The notes below the pieces were generated by a model. The model saw only the letters and a list, made by a program, of their open reading frames with translations. It did not search any database and was not told the DNA's origin. 64,000 bases of DNA. It comes from Azospirillum sp051124815. Its GTDB lineage: Bacteria; Pseudomonadota; Alphaproteobacteria; Azospirillales; Azospirillaceae. The stretch lies in contig NZ_CP118489.1 of NCBI RefSeq assembly GCF_051124815.1, positions 496,001 through 560,000 of the forward strand, given 5' to 3'. Below are positions 55,649-64,000 of the stretch, piece after piece; the stretch's first letter is position 1, and each line of letters begins with the position of its first letter. The translations under genes were made by a program, and so were the position numbers.

Positions 55649-57286
55649 ATGAGCCCATCCGACCATTCCCTGTCCGGGCCGCGCGCGGGCCGAACCGTTC
55701 CAGCCGGCGCTTCCGGCAGCGGCGTGGCGGTGCCCGCGATCGCCGCGCTGGCCGGGGCGACGGTGCTTCTTCTGTCCGGGCTCGAACCCTTGCGCGAGGC
55801 GTTGCCCTGGCTGCTTCCCCTGATGGCGGCCGGCAGCGGTGCGGCGGGCGGGCTGGCGCTTCTGTCGATCCGGAGCGCGCGTCGCCGTCCCGCCGGAGAC
55901 GACCGGGCGGACGTGCCGGCGGCGGATACCTCAGCCGTGACTGCGGCTCATGTCGCCGCGCTTGAAGGGGCACTGCGGGAGTGCGGCCGGCAGGCCGGCG
56001 AGCGGCTGCGCAGCCAGCAGATCGCGGCGATGGATGCCCGCGCCGACCTTGCCGGCGCCATCGTCCACGACATGAACAACGCGCTGGGCGCAATTGCCGG
56101 CTATGCCGACTTCCTCGTCTGCGACCTGCCGGAAGGCTCGCCGCAGGCCGACTATGCGGGGCGGGCCGTCGCCGCCGTCGACCGCGCCCGCTCCGGCCTC
56201 CGCCGGCTGGTGGCGGAAGCCAGGACGGAGCCGGTTCCTCTGAAGCCGGAACGGGCCGCGACGGTCCTGGACGAGGCCGCGGCGCTTCTGCGCTCGGTGC
56301 CGGCGGCGCCGGGCAGCTTTTCCATCCGTCATGACGCCGGTACGCCCGACCCCATCTGCAACGCCGGCCTGCTGGCGCGGGCGCTGGCCGGACTGGCGGC
56401 GGAGATCCTCGCCGCCACCGGCAGGGGCGGCGATGCCCGGCTCTGCCTGCGCGCCTTCTTTCCGGCGGACGCCCACAATCCGACCGGCGATCCGGACGCC
56501 ATTGCCGCCGCGGCCGGCTGGACCGTCCGCCCGCTGCTGACGCCGCTGCCGGGTCCGCACGTGCTGTTCGAACTGAGGGTCGACGGCCCGCCGCTGGCGG
56601 ACGAGGCGCTGGCGGGGCTGGCCGATCCCCTGCTGGCCGCCCGCGCCTGCTACCGCCGGGGCCAGACGGCCGGGACGGAGGACGCCCATTGGCCGGCGGC
56701 CCTGCAGACGGCGCGGCGCCACGACGGCGGCCTTAGCCTGCTGACCCACCCGGTGGAAGGCACGGCGGTGCGGCTCCAGATCCCCGCCGCATCGCCGGCG
56801 GCGTCCGTCCCGCGCGCGGCCAAGGCCCCGGCGCGGCATCAAGTCGCCCCGGCATACAAGATCCTGGTGGTGGATGGCGATCCGGCGTCCGGCGACCGGT
56901 TCCAGACCGGGCTGGAGCGGCAGGGGTTCGAGGTTTCGGTCTGCGAGGATCTGCGCGAAGCGCTGGAGGTCGTCACCGACGAGCCGGGTTTCTTCGATGC
57001 GGTGGTGATCGGGCCGGGACTGGGCGCGCTTCCGGCCGGCCAGGCGCTGGCCGGCCGCCTGAAGGCGCTGCGGGCGGACCTTCCCTGCGTCCTCTACGCC
57101 GCCTCGGGACCCGCCTCCGCAGGGGTGGGCGTCGAGGCCGGTGGGCCGGCCGACCTGCTGCTGCCGCTGCCGGTCGATCTGCCGCGGCTGGCGCGCGGGG
57201 TGGCGGCGCTTGCCGCAGGCAATCCGCGGCAGGCGGACTATGGAGGCGATCCGCGGCACGCGGACGGTGCGGGAGAGCGGCGCTGA
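55649..57286 (+). CDS. Degenerate histidine-kinase-like protein with pseudo-receiver
   Basis: A 545-residue protein. Two hydrophobic segments (about residues 27-45 and 52-73) anchor it. An H-box remains at His140 ('AIVHDMNNALGAIAGYADF'). The ATPase half lacks an N-box (the usual N-x4-N is 'GLAAEILAATG') and glycine-lid motifs, so it probably cannot bind ATP. The C-terminal receiver (about 403-523) has Gly455 where the phosphoacceptor Asp should be ('DAVVIGPGLG') and no lysine at the KP site ('LPLPVD'). Its stop TGA shares its A with the ATG of the next kinase. It may act as a docking or inhibitory partner of that kinase. Confidence 0.82.
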   Translation: MSPSDHSLSGPRAGRTVPAGASGSGVAVPAIAALAGATVLLLSGLEPLREALPWLLPLMAAGSGAAGGLALLSIRSARRRPAGDDRADVPAADTSAVTAAHVAALEGALRECGRQAGERLRSQQIAAMDARADLAGAIVHDMNNALGAIAGYADFLVCDLPEGSPQADYAGRAVAAVDRARSGLRRLVAEARTEPVPLKPERAATVLDEAAALLRSVPAAPGSFSIRHDAGTPDPICNAGLLARALAGLAAEILAATGRGGDARLCLRAFFPADAHNPTGDPDAIAAAAGWTVRPLLTPLPGPHVLFELRVDGPPLADEALAGLADPLLAARACYRRGQTAGTEDAHWPAALQTARRHDGGLSLLTHPVEGTAVRLQIPAASPAASVPRAAKAPARHQVAPAYKILVVDGDPASGDRFQTGLERQGFEVSVCEDLREALEVVTDEPGFFDAVVIGPGLGALPAGQALAGRLKALRADLPCVLYAASGPASAGVGVEAGGPADLLLPLPVDLPRLARGVAALAAGNPRQADYGGDPRHADGAGERR

Positions 57287-60200
57287 TGGGCGGGCGCCTT
57301 CATCTGCAGGGCTTCATCGCCGCCATCTGGACGGCGACCCTGGTGATCGCCGCCGGGCTGTGGGCGGCGGCCCTGGCGCTCGCCCATTACGACGATGCCG
57401 AGGCGATGGCACGGGCCGAGCGCGACAGCGGCAACCTCACCCGCGTCGTCGCCGAGCAAACGACCCGGACCATCGCCGAAGCCGACCAGATCCTGCAGTT
57501 CCTGATCGACGACTTCCACGAGCATGGCGACAGCTGGACCCCCGGCCTGACCCGCATGCTGCGGCAGGCGGTGGAGCGGTCGGGCATCCTGGTGCAGCTG
57601 GCGGTGATCGACGGGCATGGCGACCTCACCCACACCAGCGTGGAGGATGCGCCGGCCCGCGTCCGTCTGGCCGACCGCGAGCATTTCCGCGTCCACGTCA
57701 ACAACCCGCATGCCGGGCTGTACATCGGCAAGCCGGTGTTCGGCCGGGCATCCGGCAAATGGTCGATCCAACTGACGCGGCGCGTCGACAACGACGACGG
57801 CAGCTTCGCCGGGGTGCTGGTCGCGTCGATCGACCCCTTCTATTTCAGCCGTTCGCTGGAGGAGCTGGACGTCGGTCCCAACGGGGCGGTGGCGATCGTC
57901 GGCACCGACGGCATCCTGCGCGCCCGGTCGCAGATGAGCGACCGCATCGTCGGCCGCGACGTCGGCGAATCGCCGGTTCTGCTGATGGCGCGCCGGCAGC
58001 CCACCGGGTTCCTGCGCGTTTCCAGCGTGATCGACGGCATTCCGCGCCTGCAGTCCTTCCGGACCCTGGCGACCTATCCGTTGATCGTCATCGCCGCCTT
58101 CGACGAGGCGTCCTTCCTGGCCGACACCAGAACGCGGCAGCGGCTCTATCTGCTGGCGGCGGCGGCCTGCAGCGTCATTCTGGTCGGGATGGCTCTGCTG
58201 GCGACGCGGCAGACGGCGCGGCTCGCCGCATTGGCCCGCCGGCTGGCCTTGAGCGAGGAACGCTTCCGCGATCAGGCGGAGACCGCCTCCGACTGGTTCT
58301 GGGAGATGGACGCCGACCTGCGCTTCTCGCATCTGGCCGGGCCGCTGGTGCCGCATGTCGCCAACGGCACGCTGCCCATCGGCCGGCGGCGGGAGGATGT
58401 CGCCCTGCGCGAGCCGGGGGACGGGCCCAAATGGGAGCGGCACCGCCAGCTGATGGAGCGGCGGGAGCCGTTCCGGAACTTCCGCTACCGGGTGATGACG
58501 GCGGCCGGCCTGCGCTATTTCAGCGTCAGCGGCCGCCCGGTCTTCGACGAGGGCGGCCATTTCCGCGGCTATCGCGGCTCCGCCACCGACGTCACCGAGC
58601 GGGAGCAGGCCGCCAACCGGCTGGCTTCCAGCGAGGCGCGCTATCGCGCCATGTTCGAAGCGGTCGGCCAGCCGATCGTCACCATCGACGAGCATGGCAC
58701 CATCGACGCCTTCAACCGCGCGGCGGAGCGGCTGTTCGGCTACAGCGCCGCCGACGTGGTGGGCGGGCCGATGACCCGGCTGATGCCGAGCGCCGTCGGC
58801 GCGGTGCATGACGGGCTGCTGGCGACATACCGCGGAAGCGACGCCGCGGTCCCGCGGTCGGAGGTGCGGGAGCTGACCGGCCGCCGCAAGGACGGCAGCG
58901 AGTTCCCGCTGGAGGTGACGCTGGCCGGCTGGCGCGAGGGCGACCGCCGCTATGTCACCGGCGCGCTCCGCGACGTCACCGCCCAGCGCGAGATCGAGGC
59001 CAGCCTGCGCCGCGCCAAGGAGGCGGCCGATCAGGCCAACCGCGCCAAGGGCGAGTTCCTGGCGACGATGAGCCACGAGATCCGCACGCCGATGAACGGC
59101 GTCCTCGGCGCGCTGGCCCTGGTGGAGGGGCCGAACCTGGACGACGACCAGCGCCAGCTGCTGGAGGTCGCCAACCGGTCGGGCAACGCGCTGCTGCAGA
59201 TCATCGACGACATCCTCGACCTGTCCAAGCTGGAGGCCGGCAAGGCGGAGGTCGAGCCGGTCGATTTCGAACTGCGCGCGGTGCTGGGCGACAGCATCGA
59301 CCTGCTGGAGCCGGCCGCCTGCGGGCGCGGCCTGATCCTGACGCGGGAGGTGGCGCCCGCCGTGCCCGACCGCGTGCGCGCCGACCTGCGCCGCATCCGG
59401 CAGGTGCTGGTCAATCTGGTCGGCAACGCGCTGAAGTTCACCCACCGCGGCGGCGTCGCCGTGCGGGTCGGGCCGGAGGGCGAGCCGGCTGCGGACGGCA
59501 GCTTCTTCCTGCGGTTCGAGGTGGCCGACACCGGAATCGGCATCCCGGAGGACGTGCAGCCGACCCTGTTCCGCCGCTTCACCCAGGCCGACAGCTCCAC
59601 CACCCGGCGCTTCGGCGGCACCGGGCTGGGGCTGGCGATCAGCCGCGAGCTGGTGATGCTGATGGGCGGGCGCATCGGCGTGACCAGCGCCGAGGGCAAG
59701 GGCAGCACCTTCTGGTTCACCGTCCGTTGCGAACCCGCCGCCGACCCGTCGGCCGGCGTGCTCTCCGTGCCCTGCGCGCCGGAACCGGTGCCGGCCGGCG
59801 CTTCGGAAACTCCGGCGGCGGCGGGCCTGCATGTGCTGGTGGCCGAGGACAACGAGATCAACCGCGACATCGTCGTCACCATGCTGCGCCGCGCCGGCCA
59901 TCGCGTGACCGCGGTGGAGGACGGGCTGCAGGCGGTGCGGCTGGTGGAGGAGGGCGGCTTCGACCTCGTCCTGATGGACGTGCAGATGCCGGTGATGGAC
60001 GGCGTCACCGCCACCCGGCACATCCGCGCCATGCCGGGGGAGACGGGCCGCCTGCCGATCGTCGCGCTGACCGGCAACGTCATGCCCGGCCACCGCGCCG
60101 AATATCTCGCGGCCGGCATGACCGCCTATCTGACGAAGCCCATCGTGTCGGCCGACCTGTACGAGGTGCTGAGGACGGCCGCCGCGCCGCGGGCGGCGGA

Positions 60201-60720
60201 GGTTGGGGCGGACGTTGTGCCGGAAGACGGGGCCGGGGATGGGGCGAACGCCGGCCGGTCCGCCATGACCCGTCCCGTCCCGCCACCCGCTCTGTCGCCT
60301 GCCGCCAGTGACCCGGAGCATTGGCGCACGGCGCCGCTGCTGGATGCCCAACAGGCCGACTCGTTGCGTTCGGTGATCGGCGACGAAGCCTGGGACCAGA
60401 CGGTGACCGCCTTCCGGCGGACGGTGGACGACAGCGTTGCCGCGATTCGCGATGGGGCCCGGCGGGAAGGGATTGGGCGGGATGGCGCGCCACTGGTCCG
60501 CATGGCCCATACCCTGAAGGGAACCGCGGCAAACATCGGCGCCGTGCGGCTCAGCCGTCTGGCCTCGCTGCTCGAACAGCGGGTGCAGAGCCCCGGCGGC
60601 TGCGCCGACGGCGATCCGCTGGCCGAAGCGCTCGGTCCCGTCGCCGACGCCACGCTGGAGGCGCTGTCGTCCTATATCCGGCCGGCAGCCGGCAGCAAAG
60701 CCGAACATGCGACGGTATGA
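57286..60720 (+). CDS. Hybrid sensor kinase with Cache, two PAS, receiver and HPt domains
   Basis: An 1144-residue membrane kinase holding a complete phosphorelay. Helix 1 is at about residues 10-33, a dCache sensor at 35-285, helix 2 at about 288-305, PAS domains at about 325-440 and 450-570. HisKA has His597 ('ATMSHEIRTPMNGVLGAL'), the HATPase 'NLVGNALKFT' and 'GTGLGLAIS'. The receiver has Asp898 ('LVLMDVQMPVMDG') and the C-terminal HPt has His1075 ('MAHTLKGTAANIGAVRL'). Translation is coupled to the pseudo-kinase upstream. The likely end receiver is the LuxR regulator two genes upstream or the HD-GYP pair. Confidence 0.93.
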   Translation: MGGRLHLQGFIAAIWTATLVIAAGLWAAALALAHYDDAEAMARAERDSGNLTRVVAEQTTRTIAEADQILQFLIDDFHEHGDSWTPGLTRMLRQAVERSGILVQLAVIDGHGDLTHTSVEDAPARVRLADREHFRVHVNNPHAGLYIGKPVFGRASGKWSIQLTRRVDNDDGSFAGVLVASIDPFYFSRSLEELDVGPNGAVAIVGTDGILRARSQMSDRIVGRDVGESPVLLMARRQPTGFLRVSSVIDGIPRLQSFRTLATYPLIVIAAFDEASFLADTRTRQRLYLLAAAACSVILVGMALLATRQTARLAALARRLALSEERFRDQAETASDWFWEMDADLRFSHLAGPLVPHVANGTLPIGRRREDVALREPGDGPKWERHRQLMERREPFRNFRYRVMTAAGLRYFSVSGRPVFDEGGHFRGYRGSATDVTEREQAANRLASSEARYRAMFEAVGQPIVTIDEHGTIDAFNRAAERLFGYSAADVVGGPMTRLMPSAVGAVHDGLLATYRGSDAAVPRSEVRELTGRRKDGSEFPLEVTLAGWREGDRRYVTGALRDVTAQREIEASLRRAKEAADQANRAKGEFLATMSHEIRTPMNGVLGALALVEGPNLDDDQRQLLEVANRSGNALLQIIDDILDLSKLEAGKAEVEPVDFELRAVLGDSIDLLEPAACGRGLILTREVAPAVPDRVRADLRRIRQVLVNLVGNALKFTHRGGVAVRVGPEGEPAADGSFFLRFEVADTGIGIPEDVQPTLFRRFTQADSSTTRRFGGTGLGLAISRELVMLMGGRIGVTSAEGKGSTFWFTVRCEPAADPSAGVLSVPCAPEPVPAGASETPAAAGLHVLVAEDNEINRDIVVTMLRRAGHRVTAVEDGLQAVRLVEEGGFDLVLMDVQMPVMDGVTATRHIRAMPGETGRLPIVALTGNVMPGHRAEYLAAGMTAYLTKPIVSADLYEVLRTAAAPRAAEVGADVVPEDGAGDGANAGRSAMTRPVPPPALSPAASDPEHWRTAPLLDAQQADSLRSVIGDEAWDQTVTAFRRTVDDSVAAIRDGARREGIGRDGAPLVRMAHTLKGTAANIGAVRLSRLASLLEQRVQSPGGCADGDPLAEALGPVADATLEALSSYIRPAAGSKAEHATV

Positions 60721-60790
60721 GGAAATGAAACATCCCGGCGAGGATTGCTTTGTTTCAGGCTGTGGATGAAGTAATTTCTCAAGGAAAACA

Positions 60791-60830
60791 GCGACCTGCA
60801 GTCGCAGATCTTTAGTATCATCAGTGATAC
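60791..60830. promoter_or_regulatory. Two adjacent short palindromes upstream of the PilZ chemoreceptor
   Basis: GCGAC-CTGCA-GTCGC (60791-60805) and GTATCA-TCAG-TGATAC (60815-60830) lie about 90-125 bp before the chemoreceptor ATG in AT-rich DNA. Each could bind a dimeric regulator. No other structure was seen in the 197-bp gap. Confidence 0.4.
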
Positions 60831-60917
60831 CGGTGACGAAATGGATTTAAAGGTCTAGAGTGCGTGGTGATCGGCTGTCTCCGATCGTTCGTACTCTTAA
60901 CCAGTGAAGTCCTTACC

Positions 60918-62999
60918 ATGATCGCTGCCGGCAACATTCTCCACGTCATCTCGATCCGGGCGAAGGTCGTGGCGGTCGCAGTGTTCGTCTTCGCCGCGGT
61001 CGGCCTGTCCTCGGTCCTCACCATGCGCGACATGGGGCGGCAGACCGACCACCTGTCCGACGTCCGGCGCGAGACGCACGAGGTCGTCGGCGGCGTCATT
61101 CCCCTGGTGTCGCTGGTGGGGGAGATCCGGTTCGACGTGGTGCAGACCCAGCAGTGGCTGACCGACGTGTCGGCCACCCGCGGGCTGGACGGGATGAATG
61201 ACGGGCCGGAAAAGGCTGCGGACTACGCCCGCCGCTTCGCGGAGCACACCGCCAAGGCGGCCGAACTGGCGCGGGCGCTGAACCTGCCGCAGGTGGTGGC
61301 GGAGATCGAGCGCACCCAGAAGGCCTTCGGCCCCTATTACGAGATGGGCCGGCGCATGGCGCAGGCCTATGTCGACGGCGGCCCGGCGGCCGGCAACCCG
61401 ATCATGAGCCAGTTCGACAAGGTCGCCGACACCATGGGCGACAGCCTGGAGGCGCTGGGCGCCAGCGTGGTCGCGGTCAGCTCGGACCGGCTGAAGGACC
61501 TGACCGGGGATATCGAGGCGGTGCGCGAATCGGCGGACGGGCTGCGCATGACCCTGATCGGTGCCGGGTTGGCCATCCTGCTGATGGCCGCGGCCTGCGT
61601 GGTGTTTCTGGAGGCGGCGATGATCCGCCCGATGGAGCGGCTGCGCCGCGCCATGGTGGCGCTGGCCGGCGGCAACCTGGAGGTCGAGGTCGGGCTGACC
61701 GAGCGCCGGGACGAGATCGGCCACATGGCCGACACCGTCCGGGTGTTCCAGGAGGGGGCGCAGGAGAATGCGCGCCTGCGCGCCGCCCAGGAGGAGACCC
61801 GCCGCCGCGCCGAGGAGGAGCGGCGCCAGGCGCTGGAGTCGATGGCGGAGAAGGTGGAGCGCGAGACCCGCGTCGCCGTCGATCATGTGGCCGAACGCAC
61901 CAGCCGGATGAGCAGCAATGCCGGCGCCATGGCGGAATCGGCGGTGCAGGTCAGCGACAACGCCCAGAACGTCGCCGCCGCCGCCCAGCAGGCGCTGAGC
62001 AATGCCGAGACCGTCGCCGCCGCGACGGAGGAACTGTCGGCGGCCATCGGCGACATCGGCATGCAGGTGTCGGCCGCCACGCGGGTGACCGGCCGCGCGG
62101 TGGAGCGGGCCGGGCTGGCGCGGTCCACCATCGAACGGCTGTCGGCCTCGGTCGAGCGGATCGGCGCGGTCGCCCGGCTGATCGCCGACATCGCCAGCCA
62201 GACCAACCTGCTGGCGCTGAACGCCACCATCGAGGCGGCGCGGGCCGGCGAGGCCGGGCGCGGTTTCGCCGTGGTGGCGAACGAGGTGAAGAATCTCGCC
62301 AGCCAGACCGCGCGGTCGACCGAGGAGATCGGCTCGCTGATCGCCGAGGTGGAATCGGTGACGGCATCGGCCGTCGGCGCCGTCGGCGAGGTGTCGGAAA
62401 CCATCGACGAGGTGGCCGGCATCTCGTCCTCCATCGCCGCCGCGGTCGAGGAGCAGGCGGCGGCGACCCAGGAGATCGCCCGCTCCGTCAGCCAGACCAG
62501 CGACGCGGCGAAGGAGGTGTCGGTGCGCATCGGCCGCGTCTCCGCCGAGGCCGACGCGACCCAGAGCCGCGCCGGAGAGGTGCGGACGGTCGCCGACGAC
62601 GTGGCCGGCGGCATCGACGCCCTGCGCAATGTGCTGATCCGCGTCGTCCGTACCGCCACCGCCGACGTTGACCGCCGCCAGCGCCCGCGCTTCGCCCTGT
62701 CGGTCGGCTGCGTGCTGGAGGGGGCCGGCGCCGCCCCGGCACGCGCCACCATCGCCAACCTGTCGGCGGGCGGCGCCATGCTGACCGGCGTGCCGGAGCA
62801 GTTGATCGGCGGCGTGGTCGGCCGGACGCTGAGCTTGCGCATCGACGGGGTGGCCCGCCCGCTGACCGCCCGCATCAAGTCCAGCGAGCATGACCGGCTG
62901 CACGTGAAGTTCGACCTGTCCGACGCCGATCAGGAGGCGTTCGACCGCGAGGTGGAGCGCCTGACGCGCGGCCTGACGCCGATGGCGGCTGTGGCGTAG
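60918..62999 (+). CDS. Methyl-accepting chemotaxis protein with C-terminal PilZ domain
   Basis: A 693-residue chemoreceptor. Helix 1 is at about residues 10-35, a helical-bundle periplasmic domain follows, helix 2 ('LIGAGLAILLMAAACVVFL') at about 210-230, then HAMP and the MCP signalling coiled coil with tip motif 'EAARAGEAGRGFAVVANEV'. Residues about 585-680 are a PilZ domain with the c-di-GMP binding 'RRQRPRF' and 'NLSAGGAML' motifs. The same layout is known in Azospirillum brasilense Tlp1, where c-di-GMP tunes aerotaxis. The HD-GYP enzyme in the same block could lower the ligand. The start at 60918 was preferred to an upstream in-frame start. Confidence 0.93.
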   Translation: MIAAGNILHVISIRAKVVAVAVFVFAAVGLSSVLTMRDMGRQTDHLSDVRRETHEVVGGVIPLVSLVGEIRFDVVQTQQWLTDVSATRGLDGMNDGPEKAADYARRFAEHTAKAAELARALNLPQVVAEIERTQKAFGPYYEMGRRMAQAYVDGGPAAGNPIMSQFDKVADTMGDSLEALGASVVAVSSDRLKDLTGDIEAVRESADGLRMTLIGAGLAILLMAAACVVFLEAAMIRPMERLRRAMVALAGGNLEVEVGLTERRDEIGHMADTVRVFQEGAQENARLRAAQEETRRRAEEERRQALESMAEKVERETRVAVDHVAERTSRMSSNAGAMAESAVQVSDNAQNVAAAAQQALSNAETVAAATEELSAAIGDIGMQVSAATRVTGRAVERAGLARSTIERLSASVERIGAVARLIADIASQTNLLALNATIEAARAGEAGRGFAVVANEVKNLASQTARSTEEIGSLIAEVESVTASAVGAVGEVSETIDEVAGISSSIAAAVEEQAAATQEIARSVSQTSDAAKEVSVRIGRVSAEADATQSRAGEVRTVADDVAGGIDALRNVLIRVVRTATADVDRRQRPRFALSVGCVLEGAGAAPARATIANLSAGGAMLTGVPEQLIGGVVGRTLSLRIDGVARPLTARIKSSEHDRLHVKFDLSDADQEAFDREVERLTRGLTPMAAVA

Positions 63000-63218
63000 G
63001 CGGGAAGGCAGGGCGGCCCGCACACACACCGCTTCACCGGGACGAGCCGGCCCCAGCCATGCCCGCCGCTCATTTCGCACCTGCGGAAATGACGGCCTGC
63101 GGCGGATTGCCTCAGCGGGGGTCGGGCAAATATCCTGACCCTGTCCCGGTCGCTTTCCGTCCCTCCCTGCCGCCGGGACTTTCCCGTCCTCATCCAGCGC
63201 GACAGCGGAGTAACGACC

Positions 63219-64000
63219 ATGGCTTCTGCCGGCCATAACGGCGACCTGCGTGCCGGGGCTCAGCTGGCTCCGGCCCATCCCGGGCTGGTGCTGCTGGCGC
63301 TCGCCATGGGCGGTTTCGCCATCGGAACGACCGAATTCGCGACGATGAGCCTGCTGCCCTATTTCGCCCAGGGCCTGGGCATCGACGAGCCGACCGCCGG
63401 CCACGTCATCAGCGCCTATGCGCTGGGGGTGGTGGTTGGCGCGCCGATCATCGCGGTGCTGGCGGCAAGGCTGGCGCGGCGGACGCTGCTGATCGGGCTG
63501 ATGGCGGTGTTCGCCGCCGCCAATGTGGCCAGCGCCTTCTCGCCCTCCTACGGCTGGATGCTGGTCTTCCGCTTCCTGAGCGGGCTGCCGCACGGCGCCT
63601 ATTTCGGCGTCGCGGCCCTGGTCGCCGCCTCGCTGGTGCCGCCGCAGCGCCGGGCGCAGGCGGTGGCGCGGACCATGCTGGGGCTGACGGTGGCGACCAT
63701 CGTCGGCGTGCCGATGGCCAACTGGATCGGGCAGGCGCTGGGCTGGCGCTGGGGCTTCGGCGTCGTCGGGCTGCTCGCCCTGCTGACGGTGCTGCTGGTC
63801 TGGATCTTCGCGCCGAACGACCGGCCGCACCCGGAGTCGAGCCCGCTGCGCGAGCTGGGGGCGCTGAAGCGGCGGCAGGTCTGGCTGACGCTGGGCATCG
63901 GCGCCATCGGATTCGGCGGCATGTTCGCGGTCTACACCTATGTCGCCTCGACCCTGATGGAGGTGACGCAGGTGTCGCCGGCGGTGGTGCCGGTGGTGCT
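63219..64000 (+). CDS. Major facilitator superfamily exporter, 5' part
   Basis: The frame starts MASAGHNGDLRAGAQ and runs open off the right end of the window, so about 260 residues are visible. After a short cytoplasmic N-terminus, helix 1 carries 'GGFAIGTTEFATMSLLPYFA', the signature of the AraJ/YdhP/NepI-like DHA1 efflux group. Later there are 'RLARRTLLIGLMAVF' (MFS motif A region) and 'RFLSGLPHGAYFG'. It probably exports sugars, nucleosides or drugs; the substrate cannot be told. Confidence 0.9.
   Translation, partial: MASAGHNGDLRAGAQLAPAHPGLVLLALAMGGFAIGTTEFATMSLLPYFAQGLGIDEPTAGHVISAYALGVVVGAPIIAVLAARLARRTLLIGLMAVFAAANVASAFSPSYGWMLVFRFLSGLPHGAYFGVAALVAASLVPPQRRAQAVARTMLGLTVATIVGVPMANWIGQALGWRWGFGVVGLLALLTVLLVWIFAPNDRPHPESSPLRELGALKRRQVWLTLGIGAIGFGGMFAVYTYVASTLMEVTQVSPAVVPVV

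Noticed and set aside
57238..60708. A 1156-codon open frame opposite the HPt kinase
   Set aside because: Same reason: the + strand kinase is complete, and this frame has no recognisable domain.
60897..63830. A 977-codon - strand frame spanning the chemoreceptor and the MFS gene
   Set aside because: It crosses two clear + strand genes and the gap between them; composition is that of a shadow frame.

Overview
The window looks like a piece of chromosome or chromid from a high-GC alphaproteobacterium, most likely Azospirillum or a close relative in the Rhodospirillales. The grounds are the strong G/C bias at third codon positions, a livHMGF branched-chain amino-acid operon, many large hybrid histidine kinases, and a chemoreceptor carrying a C-terminal PilZ domain (an architecture known from Azospirillum Tlp1). 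The genus is an inference from gene content. No rRNA, tRNA, CRISPR array or transposase was seen.

Layout. 1-6553: a catabolic import cluster (tail of an ABC ATPase, a fused two-domain ABC permease, a DapA-family aldolase/lyase, an IclR regulator, an FMN alpha-hydroxy-acid oxidase), then a DMT exporter. 6567-11635: a DedA-like membrane protein fused to an ATP-grasp domain, glutaryl-CoA dehydrogenase, a long nested palindrome, and a chemoreceptor. 11959-16334: livH-livM-livG-livF plus a small membrane protein, with no binding-protein gene. 16561-21051: a possible 46-residue small gene, alanine dehydrogenase with a divergent Lrp-type regulator, rnk, and dinB. 21255-23494: a low-GC islet carrying an unknown gene coupled to an XRE-ImmA/IrrE protease gene, bounded by hairpins. 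23533-27836: an SSF-type hybrid kinase and LuxR regulator resembling the CrbS/CrbR (MxtR/ErdR) acetate-response pair.

28318-41462: several small unknown genes, a DUF47-Pit phosphate pair, a double-receiver hybrid kinase, small basic and HNH proteins, rimO, a MarR regulator, a coupled DUF429/acyltransferase pair, and a stand-alone zinc-deaminase-like gene convergent with dnaE. 41469-52869: dnaE, a lipoprotein, an EamA exporter, another hybrid kinase, a YgaP-like protein, gamma-glutamyltranspeptidase, and a Pro/Tyr-rich secreted protein. 52886-62999: a signalling block of a receiver protein coupled to an HD-GYP phosphodiesterase, a LuxR regulator, a degenerate kinase/pseudo-receiver coupled to an HPt-bearing hybrid kinase, and a PilZ chemoreceptor. 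An MFS exporter runs off the right end.

The strongest leads for something undescribed are the low-GC XRE-ImmA/IrrE gene pair, the HAE/PCxxC deaminase-like protein beside dnaE, the DedA/ATP-grasp fusion, and the pseudo-kinase/pseudo-receiver coupled to a full phosphorelay kinase next to c-di-GMP proteins. A 30-bp-arm dispersed inverted repeat occurs twice, at 28680-28768 and 45815-45903.
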